From the NCBI RefSeq assembly GCF_029227915.1, contig NC_079880.1, positions 23,562,501-23,622,500 of the forward strand: a DNA stretch of 60,000 nt, given 5' to 3'. Positions 42,088-54,709 of the stretch are shown piece by piece. The DNA is from Hydractinia symbiolongicarpus (taxonomy: Eukaryota > Cnidaria > Hydrozoa > Anthoathecata > Hydractiniidae). A program made the position numbers and the translations under genes. Position 1 is the first letter of the stretch. The number at the start of each line of letters is the position of its first letter. The notes beneath the pieces were generated by a model. It was not told where the DNA came from and ran no database searches. It saw nothing but the letters and a program-made list of their open reading frames with translations.

Positions 42088-43995
42088 TTACGCAGTACAG
42101 GATTGAAACACAGACGCAATGCGTTTTAAACACTTATCAACTGTCCAATTGTCACCATTTTCAAGCTGCATATTTTCACGATAAATTGTTCTTTCTGGGA
42201 CAGTGGTTCTTTTAAAAATCTTGCAATGTTTTGAAACCTCCTTCTTCTGTGCTGTAGATACCTTATCAGGTTTTGTCTTAACAGGTTTTAACAGCCTTTT
42301 TTGCATTGTTTTCAAGTAGCTCAGATAATCTAGAAAAGGTAAGCCATATGTCTTTACAGTGTTATGATTTCCGATTTATTTTCAAACTTTAGTAACTTGA
42401 AATTTAAATTTAAGATTTAGTAGCTTGAAATTCTTATAAGTATGTCACAGCAAAAAGAGATATAAAAAAAAATAAACATCAGGTCATTAAAAAACATTTT
42501 TATCATTTGCTTATTAAGAAGGTTAAATCTGCTTCCCATGATCTCCTTGACATTAGATAATTGTCCCTATTAACAGTTCTATCCAGTGGTAAATATTCAA
42601 AATAGCTGCACAGAACAACAACGACTGTTCTATTTTAGAACCACTGATGTCAAATGGCATGCAGAATGCGCATTGAACAATTAATTTTGGCTCACTGTGT
42701 GTGAAAAATGATGTTTTTGCATCATACCTTAAAAGATTATGAGCGCAGTAGTAACGTCAAGAATGTTTACGTGTTTTTTTAGGAATTAAGCATTGCCTTA
42801 CTGAATTGTTCCATTTTCATTTCAATAAACAAACGCATCACTTACCACGCATTTTTCTTGTCCCAAGTTGCTTTAAGTTCAACCCTTCATCGCTTCGTAT
42901 AAATATTTTCACCCTCAATGTTGGATATGTTCTATGTTGTGACATATCCCGTTTGAAGCGATTGGTTCGAATACGTTGCGATATTGAAATGCCGACAGCT
43001 GAAAAGTCTGTACCATTATTCTGCAGAGTGATTTTGATTGTGGAGTGGTACTGATTTTCAATGACGTCCTCGTGATGACATATTCCTTCCGGTTTGACAC
43101 ATTTAGTTACGGCGTCAGCAACCTTTGCCAAATCAGACAATAGGAACGGAGTGGATCCCTCTTTTGTCAACGTGATAAGCAGAGATTGATTTGCTGATAT
43201 TGCTTGCGATATTATGATCTAACATAAAAACGTAAAAAGTAAATGAAACTTCAAAACGCTTTATAGGGTATTCAAAAAACTGGGAAATTTTATGGATTCT
43301 CTACGTCCAACACATCGATAATAACTTTATCTTTGATATAACCTTTTATGCTTTGCTTATATGACATTTTTATTTTCTTGGATAGAACTGCAGTTTGACG
43401 ACAATTATCATTTATCAACAAAACATTCGAACAAAATACGCTATAAGCTGTTACTGGACATGCTTCTCTGAAGAAAATTTTTATAGCAAACAATCTTTCA
43501 TAAGAATGTTACTCCAATTAAGTTATACGTGCAATATGATAGATATAAATGTCGTGCTTCGCTTGAGCTGCCAAAACATAATCAATTACCATATCAAAGC
43601 TGGTGAAGAAGAAGCTGTTTTACAACTTATACACAAAAATATTTTTTTACTAGTTTGGACTGTAGCCGCATATGGGCGTCATTTTCACTCCTATAGTTAT
43701 GCTCAAGTCAATATTGTTATAACTTTATAGCATTCGTGCTGATCTTCTACTCTTATGTACAGTTTCTCAGTGTCGTCGTGTATAATTATCTGATATTTCA
43801 CAGTCAAAAAATGTTTAAAAAAGCATTCTGACGAAAAAATAGAAACCTTTTATTTGACTAATGCAACTTTTTTTTATAAAGAACCTGATATAAATTCTTA
43901 GAATTGATTACAATGTCACTAAACAACCAGTTTTGATACGTTAACGTTCTTACCTGCCCAAAAGCCACGAAGATGAAAACCATAAAGTGTTCCAT
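42088..43995 (-). CDS. Small secreted protein, three exons, family unknown
   Basis: Exons 43995-43954, 43218-42846 and 42329-42088 join in phase 0 then 1 across clean GT-AG sites (gtaaga/gtaagt donors; gttag and tctag acceptors) and give 218 residues. The first exon plus the start of the second form a signal peptide (MEHFMVFIFVAFGQIIISQA). The mature part has an N-glycosylation-type NQS and NGT, Cys pairs at the KCVKPEGIC region and a C-terminal KCLKRIASVFQSCTA with a preceding basic stretch (KRLLKPVKTKPDK). The fold is not recognised; the C-terminal W-x-V-D-x-C faintly recalls a von Willebrand C-type spacing but too few Cys are present. Product is probably extracellular. Confidence 0.65.
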
Positions 43996-44385
43996 TGCGT
44001 CGAAGTATTTACGTTGCATTCAGTGTTCCAGTTACAGCAGCACTTGATAATAAGAAAGCCGCACTGTTTTCGTTCTTATACAAACAACTATTGCTTTATA
44101 GTTTTGTAATCCTCCCTAGCGACTGGGATAAAAAATAAGTATTTGTATCCATCAATAAAGCGCTTTATTATGTGTTGTGTTTACACAGCTAGTAGCTAGT
44201 ATGAAAAAAATCATGGCCTCCAACTACTGCTTATTACCATCATAAAAACTTTATTTACAAATCTTGTTTATTTACTCCTAAATAATAATTACTTCTTTAA
44301 AATAGAGACGGTTTCCATACTAACCAGTTTCTTTTTAAAACAAAACACACCTTAACGTAAATATAGCAACCCTTTATTTCTACCT

Positions 44386-44591
44386 CCACAAAGCGTCCCA
44401 CGTATGCAGCTTTTGCGTAATAGAGTGGTCGTTATTCCCATTGACATGGTGATAGTTAACAGCAGATGAAGTTACAACTGCTATGGAGTATACAGCGTCA
44501 TTTTGCGTCACATAAGCAATATCAGTTTGCACAGTTACGCCATTAAACAAATCAAGCAAAGAGGAGTGAAGTAGATCTTTCATGTTTGACT
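44386..44591 (-). CDS. Possible small exon, unknown
   Basis: A 67-codon frame (MKDLLHSSLLDLFNGVT start, 44583-44380) has protein-like composition and a GTGGAG|gtagaa donor-like end near 44386, and is preceded by a weak AG. No partner exon joins cleanly to it, and the neighbouring gene starts at 43995 with its own signal peptide. Kept only as a weak candidate. Confidence 0.25.
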
Positions 44592-44679
44592 AAACATAAA
44601 CGTTTTTTTTTTTTGTTTCCTGGAGGTCAATGTCTGGATTATATTGAATAGCCACTGATTTCTTCTGCTGAATACTTGA

Positions 44680-44905
44680 TTATAACCGAAACGCGGCCTG
44701 TAACTGTGCGCGCCGCTCCTTGTAGAGCTTTAAAAACAGAGTCGCCGCGCGACTGTTTTTGCCTAAGTATTTCCAAAACTTCGCCGAGTAGCAAATTAAC
44801 CAATCGGAAGAAAGCGATATATGTTTTATTCTATAAGCGGATCGAAACCGTTCTCGGACGCGGTACTGTTCTCGAGGGTCACGTTCACAGAAACTTTTGG
44901 ACGAT
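44680..44905. promoter_or_regulatory. CpG-rich island with CCAAT box
   Basis: A local GC- and CpG-rich patch (GTGCGCGCCGCTCC, GAGTCGCCGCGCGACTG) in AT-rich DNA with an AACCAATCGG box near 44799 on the plus strand. It lies upstream of the minus-strand candidates at 44.6 and 44.0 kb, so it may be a promoter. The plus-strand ORF across it has no other support. Confidence 0.3.
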
Positions 44906-45284
44906 TGTGAAGTGAAAACATTTAGAATGTTGACGTAAATGATGACATTGATGTTGGTGGATTTATAATAATTTTTATTTGAATGTAGAATTCTTTGTTT
45001 TTTAAGGATAATTTAATTTTATGTATTTTAGACTTTTTCACATAGTTTTTTTCTTAGTCATATAGAAATCTTAAACAAACTAATTCTAAGGTTTTGACTG
45101 TATAGATCGAGATAGAATAGAGCATATTCAATTAGTTAGCCAGCTGTATGTATGCTGTTCTGTTAACTTTTTATTTAGTTTGGTACTTTTTATACTAGCT
45201 AATATTATTGTTTCTTTTACGTTATCTTCACCAAAAAACTTTCAGCAAAAAACAGTTGGTTCCATTTCTTGTTTATGTGAAAAA

Positions 45285-45540
45285 CAGATTGGTAAAATAA
45301 AATTGTTGTGTGTCTGTTGTAGCTAAGCAACAGGTAGTGTTTTTATTGCAATCATAGGTGCATAATATATACAGTTAACTTACAAATCTCTCAAAAACTT
45401 CCATAAAATAAAATTGGGCGTGACTGTTTTAACAAAGAGACAGGTGGTATTCTGTTTATATTGTAATTAAAGAAATTAGAAATCTTAGAACTTTAACAAA
45501 ATAAAATTGGGTGTGACTGTTTTAGTTGAACGGGGTAACG
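45285..45540. repeat. Three diverged copies of a roughly 105-bp unit
   Basis: AAAATAAAATTG followed by G-rich TGTGACTGTTTTA and ACAGGTGGT/ACAGGTAGT occurs near 45295, 45405 and 45498. No gene is seen in the rest of 44.9-47.7 kb; its ORFs (46171-45965, 46930-46637, 47430-47230) lack splice or family support. Confidence 0.6.
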
Positions 45541-47892
45541 ACAGGGTCTTGCTTGTGTTTTTTTTTTAAATCCAAGTTGTGAGAAAGCTTTTTGAAAAGG
45601 CTATGACAACTAAAAGGACGCCCTACTAAGAGTTCCACATTTGTTTGTTACATAATTGTTTGCATGCACTTGGAGTTAACCATATCATAGATGATGGGTG
45701 GTGTTGTGTCTCGTGTTTTAAGGAGGATGATAATCTTACCTCCCCTTAAAGATATGAAAAGATAAAAGGTATGGCTATGAATCTTTGTCATGATTTTATC
45801 AGAGGAGATGTTTCCTTATATGAATATATGTTAGCATTGTAATAGTGAAAAACTAGTCGGTAAGTTGTGGGAAAATCCACCTAGGCGACAGAGGAACGAT
45901 GGAAGTGATCCGTGATTTGGATTTTGATGGCGCCAGCAATAACCCATCGATAAACAAAAAATTATTATACGAAAATGTTTTTTACCGGTAGCATATATTG
46001 GTTAGAGATGAAAAAGCTGATTGGGAAAATGTATAGGGTCGTGTGCTTTCGATGAGCCGTTACAAAGATTTTAAGACTTAGAGGACTTTTTAAATACGTC
46101 ATCAACCCATCTGTCTCAACACGGGTGAATTTACTTAGAAAATTGACCCCAATTGCTTCTCTTTGCCACAATCATATATTCCTTATTCCCTAATGCAAGT
46201 TTGTTCACGATGTTGATGGAACCATAGTTTTCTGAGATGACACAGTAGATTGACATATTACTTGTGACGTGAAAAATTAGCACAACTGAGAAATCCTTTT
46301 AATTATAGGCTGTTATAAGTGATAACAAGAGAAATGCACGCTTTTTGGTACCCTGAACAGATACTGAAAAGCGTGCAAGCAAATGGCAATTCCATCGGCC
46401 TAAGTACGTACATCTCTTGCAATCAATTTTTTTTCTTGTTACATCTCATGTTCAAACACTTCAAATTATTCATCTTCTCAGCATAATTTCATATCATATT
46501 TCATACAGCCAGCTAGATTTAATTCACCGGATCGTTCTTTTGACCTTCCTAACATCTGAAATGATTCTGCTTAAACTTTCAGAAACAGTCTATTAGTAAG
46601 CTTCCGCTTGGAGATTAAGTGAATCGAACATTCTCCCTATTCAAATTCACTGTTAAATCTTATTTTAAGCTTAAACGTTAAGTATTCGTCAGCAATGGGG
46701 TTTAAACGGACATGCATGCAGAGAAACAATTGATATCTAGTGCTACATGCATGTTTTGGAAAAGCTTGATAAAAACGTAAGGAAAAATACAAAGATGAAA
46801 ATAAAATATTTAAACACTGAGGTAACTTTAATTTTGCAACGCAACTTCGTAGACCAATTCGAATGTTTGTTTTCATTGAATTATCTCGAGTCCTTCTTAC
46901 GAATAAAAAAGATGACAATGAATTAGCCATTTAACCAACTAACATTTGGAGTGATAAAAAGTTACAACAATAGTAAGAAACGCTGTCATGTCATAATTCG
47001 TGATTCCAGTGATGGACACACCTATCTGTTCTAAAACACAGGTCAAAATTTACAGCTCAAAAATTTATTAGCTCCTTTAAAGGGGCTACGAACCGGTTAA
47101 AATGCTCACATTCCGTATATCTTGCGCACATATTACAAATCCGTTAAACGCGTTTTGCGCAATGAACAGACCAGCGCACTTTGCTCGCTGGTTCAATATT
47201 TTTCGAAAAGTATATTACCATGAAATATTTCAGCGAGACTCATTCTGAATAAAAACATGACCAAGGCTGGAGAAGATAAAAATTCTAGATATATCTATAT
47301 GTTCGAGTCTGTAAATTACATACATGCCGAAAAAATAACCAGTTTGTTTTTCGCCGCTATCAGCTCGACTTTCGTGTAAATCACTAAAGTCGAAAACCAA
47401 CAGCCGTTCCGTAGCCTCTTTAAAATACACGATCCGTTTTAAATCTCTCGTTTAAATTTATAATTGTTCTCAATAGGGTTTTCAATTCATTGCAAACTGT
47501 CAAAATAGATTGATACACATATACATCTGCAGAAAGGAAGAAAGGGGGTAAACAAACAACGACAATATAAATTAATTAAAAATTCTGCTTAAAAATATAC
47601 ATGATACGTGAAAGGCTATCTATATTAGGTACATTAATGGTACGTGTTTTAACCACAATATCAGATATCGTATTCGAAGTCCTCACTTAGACTTGACGTC
47701 ATCAATAGTTTGTACAACGCATCTCATGCTCCAACATTTATTTTTATATTGGAAACATGGTAGCAAGTTGAGAGTATATTCTTAACACCACACATGTGTT
47801 TCCTCAACACATGTTTAATGTTTTGCAAATAGATAGTGTAATTTGATCTAAGAACAATAGACAATTGTCGTATAACATAACAACAGATTAGT

Positions 47893-48085
47893 CTATGCGG
47901 TGACGTCTGTGTAAGGCGGAGGGGGCGCTTCCGTGTATTCATCTTTTGGCGCATAAGGGGGAGGTTTTAACATTTCAGTAAAAAGTTCAGGGTTATGTAT
48001 AACAGCGACATTTGTTGTGATCGGTGATTGTGATGTTTGTGGTGTGCTGGTTGTTCTGTTGCGCATCGCGAGTAATCTTTTGTTT
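47893..48085 (-). CDS. Cytoplasmic tail exon with two PPxY motifs
   Basis: Encodes 63 residues and stop: a Thr/Ser-rich start, then LKPPPYAPKDEYTEAPPPPY and TDVTA at the end. PPPY occurs twice, 14 residues apart, the spacing often seen in tails that bind multi-WW proteins. Confidence 0.75.
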
Positions 48086-51000
48086 CTAAGAAGTATAATA
48101 CAGAATAAAGTTAATCTTTCAATGTCATCTCCAATGAACGCTTGCCATACCAGTATTTTATTAAATTACATTTTATGCCAAGGGTGCAAGAAATAGTTAT
48201 GTCCAAAATATTATCGATGGGCGAAAATTCAATGACCAGAATATGTACTTTTTTTATGGAAGGTGCTTTTAAGAGCTTTTATGTTCGATAATACTTCTAC
48301 GTTACTCGACTTTTTGAGAGCTAACTCATTATTAAAGTAGAAATGTTATCAACAATAAGAGTTACATATATAAAAAATTGATGTGAAAAATTAAAAAAAA
48401 AGTTATTAATGCAAGTAGCAAATTTAAACCGTTTTTTTATATACGTTGATGAACAAGCGACATCTTCGTTAAGTTGAGAATTATAAAACATAAAAATTAG
48501 CAAAAACTATTCTTACCTCATTCTTCTCTGAACTACCATCATTATCAGAAGTAAGATAACAATTACACCCAACACCGGAAATCCGATGCTACCCGGACCG
48601 TGTCTACTGGCCATTTTTGTATTTTTCGGTGTCTCGACTTTATCTTTTGAAGTTAATATATCAACAGAATTGAGTAAAACAATTTCTAAAGTAGATGTGA
48701 ATTTAATAGATTTATTGGGTTCAAATGTTTTATGTATTTTAATCCAGAAGATGTGACGCGTCCCACGTGACATCTTGTCCTTCTTGATGTGCACATCATC
48801 CGCCTTGATCGATCTGTAGACGTTATAAGCCCTGAAATAAAACAAGAAATAAATGCAATTCCACAAGCTGCTCTTAAGTAATTACCTGGATCTTGGGGTA
48901 TGATTTCAATCCTTTAGCTAATGTAATTCCTGCTAATCGCTAAAAGGATACGTACCAGGGGGAGGTTTTAATGTAAAGTATATAGAACTTACATGAGTCT
49001 AGGATGGTGGTATATTGATGTGGTATTTTCAAGGAATGGACAAGTGTCTTCAGTACACTTGTTTTTTATTATGTCAGCAATATTCTTTTTCAGGACCTGT
49101 GCAAAAAAAGGAATAGTTAAATGACGGAAATGTTGAAAAATAATTCTTCATTTACTGTATTCAGTAAATAATACTCCTAAAGTTTTTCCTCGTTTGTATC
49201 AACGCTAGTTGGTGTAAAAGCTCTTCTTTTTCTCAATGATATTCTATTATTATGCCATAATGCTGATCTTTTGTTTTAAAATCTTTCCTTTCCATCGACA
49301 TGAAGAAAACAATAAATTACACTTGCTGGTTTTAAAAACAAAGATAATAATTTGACCGAAGTTCAAACCGAACTATTTAAATCATACCTGCATGTCAGCC
49401 GTCCAATCAGACATAGTAAAGTAAAGAAGAATATCGTCTTCGTGTTGAGGGTGATCTAATAGAGTAAAATTAGCAATTCAGTAACAAAACGTCATATTCT
49501 TAGGGAACGTTAATTCCCATGTTAATTAATTTGTTTTGATTGGTGACAAATAATTTCTATTGTAGTTTTAAAACATATCTCTTCAGATGACGAAAATTTA
49601 TTTACATATTATGAACAGTTTATTAGAATACTTTTTTGTAGTTTTTGTATAATTAGTTGTTATATAGTCAATTGTTGATGATTTCACATCTGCCTTCAAT
49701 TTTAATACAATGTGAATTATTTTTTTTACATCCCAATTTTTAACAGTTAAATACTATTAAATTGTAGTCAATTTTTGTTGAAAACAGTATTGTACAAAAA
49801 ATGGACGGTGTTTGGCCTAAAAAATAATTTATACGCTATTGTAAAATTTCGTTTGCGTTTATTTCATAATTTTAGCGTGTTGTTTTTGTCCAAAACTATA
49901 AGCTGATGAGCTGAGACTAATTTTAGCTAAAAATGTTTATTCTTCGCCGAAAAAGAAATTTTCTTACTGCAGAACATATCTTTACCAAAGTCCTTTTCTT
50001 TCTAATTTTACGCACAGCGTAGGAGGTCCAAAGTATGCCTCTTAGCTCCTTTCTCCCACCAAAGCAATGGCAGATAAACAGGTAAAGAAAAGGACTACAT
50101 ACCTGTAACACACTTTAAGAAACATTCTTTGTATGATGAGAAGAAATTATTTTTACAACGACCTCTGTTAAGATTGGATTTGTAGCAATCGCCAGATGTC
50201 GAATGTTGATAAAAGTACCATCTTCCTTTACATCTATCGTTACTCTGCATTGTCGCGTCACATCTAGGATCTCTTTCTATAGAATATATAACTCCGTCAT
50301 AGATACAGAAAAAAAGATCAAGAACTTAAATTGGCGAAAATGTATACAACCCTTTCTTTAATTAATCTATATAACTTCCAGGCTATTATAACATCTCAAT
50401 TTTAACTATATTCTTAACGTAATCTAACGTTATAAAACTGAACCGAAAATACAGCTTAACAGAAAAATATGCAATTAATTCCAAATAATATATCATAACC
50501 AGAATCATACTGAAGAACAAAAACTAGTCACGTGACATGGACCATTCAATGGGCGCTTAATTCAGGTCTGTTTTCACATTGCGAGAATCAATGTTCTTTT
50601 GTTTTTTATAATTTTGTTTTGTTTCTGTTTTTTAAATATGTGATTTTTTTACAACCAGATCAGGATGAATAGTTGTTTAACCATGTTATTATGTTTTTAG
50701 CGGGTGGTAAGGCGTGTTGTAAGGCGGGTTGGACGGGTGTTGTGAACTGCTTTTGAAATTTAACTTGAAAAATACTGTTTAATAAGTTAATAAGTTTCCT
50801 TAATCTTTTTTTACATTTTAGCAGTTAAAAACTATTTTTTATGTATTGTGTTATCTTTTGTCAAAATAGCGTGTTTTTTTGGTTTACTTTAAATGTTAAC
50901 TTTTCTTAACTTTTCGGCAAAATTAATCCTTATATATTCCACATATTAGGCCTTATTTAACTGACAAAATGAAAACTAGATTTGTGGGGGGTGGGGGGGG

Positions 51001-51167
51001 GGTTGTAACCCCATTATCGTTGCTATCGTTTACATAGCATTTACAGCACAACCATTTTAAAATTTACTTAAAGCACGCACCAGCCACCTCACTTTCACCG
51101 ACACTGGAATACAGTAAGAAAAAATTAAACCTACTTGCGTTGACGTTTCCAAGATGGTAGACGCAAT
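47893..51167 (-). CDS. Kunitz-domain type I membrane protein with PPxY tail, six exons, 5' end missing
   Basis: Exons 51167-51135, 50276-50103, 49455-49388, 49096-48993, 48831-48517 and 48085-47893 join without a phase conflict and end at TAG 47893-47895; AATAAA lies at about 47743-47738 on this strand. Order: short Cys-containing leader exon (starts mid-codon, so the signal peptide lies further upstream), Kunitz-like domain, an acidic/hydrophobic linker (EDDILLYFTMSDW), a C-x4-C segment, a globular part, the membrane helix IGFPVLGVIVILLLIMMVV followed by QRRMR stop-transfer residues, and a Pro-rich cytosolic tail with two PPxY motifs. Predicted: Kunitz domain outside, tail inside binding WW-domain proteins such as NEDD4-type ligases. 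Protease inhibition is possible but not shown. No named orthologue recognised. Confidence 0.75.
48517..48831 (-). CDS. Membrane-proximal and transmembrane exon of the Kunitz protein
   Basis: 315 nt, phase 2 in and out. Encodes about 75 extracellular residues (HIFWIKIHKTFEPNKS, FTSTLEIVLLN), then a helix of about 21 hydrophobic residues and RRMR at the cytosolic face. The acceptor is tttatttcag and the donor gtaaga. Confidence 0.75.
50103..50276 (-). CDS. Kunitz/BPTI-like domain exon
   Basis: One exon with acceptor ttctatag and donor gtatgt encodes a six-Cys domain: C-x9-C-x14-C-x9-C-x10-C-x3-C. RWYFYQ and NNFFSSYKECFLKC are typical Kunitz blocks (compare R-Y-F-Y and N-N-F.S...C...C). Spacings differ by one or two from the canonical 8-15-7-12-3. 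The residue after the second Cys (P1 position) is Lys, which would suit a trypsin-like protease if it inhibits. Confidence 0.75.
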
Positions 51168-51275
51168 CTAAACAAATAAAACAACACAATAATTATCGGT
51201 TAACTAACTGGAAAGGGGATTGAAAAATTTTAATTTTAAAGTAAATATATTTCCTAGTAGCATTTGTTCAAGCAG

Positions 51276-51476
51276 ATGAAGTTGCTGAATGAATCTTACA
51301 AAAAAAAAGTCATTGTTTTTGTTATCCTTCTGTTACTTTCTGTTTATGAGTCCATCTTTGTAAGGATTGTCAATTCTATAACCTCCTACACTCGTGTTAA
51401 CGTACAAAGTTATATAACTGCATCAGAAGTAGAACAACAATTAAGGAACACAGAAATTGCAAGGAGGAAACATTAG
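51276..51476 (+). CDS. Possible 66-aa single-helix membrane protein
   Basis: ATG at 51276 opens a frame with a Lys-rich start (MKLLNESYKKK), a strong hydrophobic stretch (VIVFVILLLLSVYESIFV) and a polar tail to a TAG stop. It could be a signal-anchor microprotein or a first exon. No splice partner or family match; chance is not excluded in AT-rich DNA. Confidence 0.25.
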   Translation: MKLLNESYKKKVIVFVILLLLSVYESIFVRIVNSITSYTRVNVQSYITASEVEQQLRNTEIARRKH

Positions 51477-52199
51477 ATAAAACTTTAAACCAAATGGCTA
51501 ATATATTCCTCAACCTTTGCAATTTTCAGCCTTTTTTAATGCCATCGTTAAGGTAATACTGAATTTGAAGCCTTAATACAAACTATGGTCGTAGATAGGC
51601 AATAGTCCAATAGCGGTTTCTTATATATCTATATATTTGTTTTTATTCAAGACCATGTTGAAATAAGAGACATGTCTCATTTTAAATTCAGAAATGTCAG
51701 TCTAATTAAAAACATGTGAATTAGCTTTCAGAACTAAACGCTTCTCGCGATTATCAAAGCTTGTATGTGAGGGTAGTATTTATTTATCTTTTGAATCTGA
51801 AACATTCTTCTGTGGACTCTCAGTATGTCTGTCTTCTAAAGATATGATTAAAGACTTTTTAGGTTTCGTATGCTCTTACCAAAACAAAGTGTTCACAGTT
51901 TTTTACTAGAGTTAATTGGCCATGTGGTTATGTAGATATGTTAAATAGATTTAGTTGTTATGAAACTAGCAACTAAAATTACTTCCATGTACAAAAAATT
52001 ATTATTATTATTATTATTTACCTATGACAAACGTAACTGAGGGAATATCTTTAAAACGTCAAAACAGCCTCGCATTTATATAATGTAGTAGTTTATAAAT
52101 TCACATCAAACTTTACAAAATATATATGCCTGTGTTTGATACTAAACTTTTTAAAAACACATAAAAAGACGTATACAACTATATGGTCAAACATATATA

Positions 52200-52380
52200 G
52201 ACACTTTATTTTAAAACACAAAAAAGTACATACATAATATGAATAAACTAAATATTCTTTTCAACATCTTGACGTCTCTTCCTTGGCACACGTCTGGTTA
52301 ACAACTACAACTTGCACTGTCATACTTAACAAGCGCATCTCATCTTTGGTCATATTGTCGTCTCATGCGGGAAGTTAATT
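52200..52380 (-). other. Possible 3' end of a minus-strand transcript
   Basis: Minus strand reads MTKDEMRLLSMTVQVVVVNQ and TCAKEETSRC to a TGA near 52262, with an AATAAA-type signal on that strand near 52208. Too short to call; no upstream exon seen. Confidence 0.2.
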
Positions 52381-53537
52381 AACATTCTCATTATGACAAC
52401 GGTGATTCCCTGTGGCTAAAAGGAATTACCATGTAATTAAAACATATACAAACAGAAATATCTTTTTTTACACAAATTTAAAAATGACGCCATGTTATGG
52501 AGATATATTTACTTGTGTGTGAAAACAGAGAGGCGCGAAAAAGTTCGAAATGAATTAAATTCAGAAAGATTTATCGTAGCTACTGTGTGTTTTGGTAAAA
52601 ACTAATGTTTCCAAAATCGTTAAAATATGATTATGTCCGAAAAAAAGCAGATGGATTTTGTCATGTTCAACCAACCACATCGAGACTACCTGGATGGTCG
52701 AGACAGGAAACTTGAATAGTCGGGACAAGAAAATTTATGCAACAGGATATCATTGTGTTTTAAGATAAAGTTTCTTGTCTCAAAAAAAGTATGAAAATAT
52801 ATGTTTTTTTTCATATAATTAGTTTTGTGTTTCTTATGTTTTAGACATCAGCTTAAGTGGGACCACAGCTGATTGACAACTCGATTAATAATTAAGTTAA
52901 CTTGATGATTGTCCAAACTAATTTAACATGACACGCTTACACACAATATCTACACGATATCCAAATACTTAATTCTGTTTTTGATAAATGATAAGATAAA
53001 ATATGTTTTACTGATTATCATCAAATTTAATGGCGTAACTAAGCTTTCTTTGAGGATATTAAAATTGAGTTTCTCTCATACGAAAGCTTCGACGCAAACA
53101 AATGTATCAAATTAATGTCTTAGGGCAAACTCAAAATTAAACTTGATTGATGGGCACCAATCCAGTTGGCCACTCCTTACCCTCTTAAACTCTCCGTGAA
53201 TTTTATATTTGTTTGTGTCAGTGAGTGTGACCGCTCAACATATCGAAGGGTGATTTCACTCATAACGGTCACGTAAAAAAAGAACAATCAAAATAAGCAC
53301 TCAGAAGCGTGGTGAGTGTTTGTAACAGCAGGAAAGTTGTTCACGAGTTAGTGTAATTTCCCCCGTTTTATTTTTCGAATTTTCTGGTGGTAAGAACATT
53401 GTGTCCCCTGCCTACATTTTTTTAAAAATCAGATAAATTTTTTATTTAATTGCAGTATTCTGTTTAAATATTTGGAAAACTTCACCGCTTTTATTTCAAA
53501 CTCATGGAAGTAATCAGATTTTATTCAATACGAATGT

Positions 53538-54192
53538 TTCTTCTCGATACAACAGACTAGTTAATTATTTGATACTCTTGAAGTCGCTAGGGACGATAAA
53601 AAATTATTTAGATAAAATATAAAAATAGTCTCCCATTGTTAAAATAAAGAAACAATAAGTTGAGATAAAGCTTAAAGTTGGCTCAATTTCAAAAATATAT
53701 ATTATGCAAAAGAACCTAAGGAAAAGGGCATGCTAAACGAGAGGTTTTGACTATGTTGAGAAACAAGTCCACCAAACAATCGACAAAATGGTGACGTCAT
53801 TACGACTTGTGTCCTCTTTCGATGACTAAGCAACCAAAGTATTCTTGAGTATTATTTCAGTTCTCAAAGAGCCTAATTTTCTTAAATCAAATTTAAAAAT
53901 TAAAAACCGATTTCAGGAAAAGGGAAACTTAAGAGTTACAACAACAACAAATTTAAAATTACCAAGGAACAATTTAAAATTTTATGGTCTGTCTGGAAAT
54001 TTCATAAACAATTTGTTAAAAAACAAATTAAATAGATATACATTTCCTTAATAACATGATTTTGTAGAAATGTTGGAATCTTAAATTTGATTTTGGAATC
54101 ATATTTAACATAAATTGTCATGTCATGCTTCTTCTCGATACGACAGTGTGATTAATTGATTGATGTTCTTGGATTCGCTGATTCTATTTGCA
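53538..54192. repeat. Dispersed repeat, two diverged copies
   Basis: CTTCTCGATACRACAG followed by TAATTATTTGAT/TAATTGATTGAT and a TCTTGRA.TCGCT word occurs at 53538-53600 and 54128-54190. No gene seen in 52.4-54.6 kb. Confidence 0.5.
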
Positions 54193-54593
54193 TAATTAAC
54201 ACAATAAAGAATCCCCCAATGAGTTACATTACATTACAATGGCCTTGGAAAATAGATAATTGATAAAGAATAAAGTTTATTTACAAACACTAATCCACAT
54301 GCTTTTTTAGATTTAGCAAAATTCGGGAAATATCTGGTAAAAAGCCTTAATCCTGGTCCTGTTTATAACGGGGAATATAAAGAGATGATTTCTGTCTAAT
54401 AAATACTCCTTAGTAAAGCTTCACCCAGACAACAGTTGAGAATTTGAGAAATCATCCGATCAAATAAACACAAAATAGATGGCTGTTCTTTCCTTTTTAT
54501 CAGTCTTATAGTGGCGCTAATTTTTTTTTGCGTCCTGTTTATGACTCCATAGAAATGGTAAAGAACGTCAATTAGATCTAACTAAAAGTTGTT

Positions 54594-54709
54594 GTTCGTA
54601 AATGTAGCCACAAACATACGAGGTTCGTAAATGTAGCCACAAACATACGAGGTTCGTAAATATAGCCACAAACATACGAGGTTCGTAAATACAGCCACAA
54701 ACATACGAG
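54594..54709. repeat. 29-bp tandem repeat, four copies
   Basis: Unit GTTCGTAAATGTAGCCACAA plus ACATACGAG starts at 54594, 54623, 54652 and 54681; copies 3 and 4 differ by one or two bases. Array length 116 bp. Confidence 0.95.

Noticed and set aside
54594-54709. Possible CRISPR array (29-bp repeats)
   Set aside because: Repeats are directly abutting with no unique spacers, and the locus is eukaryotic.
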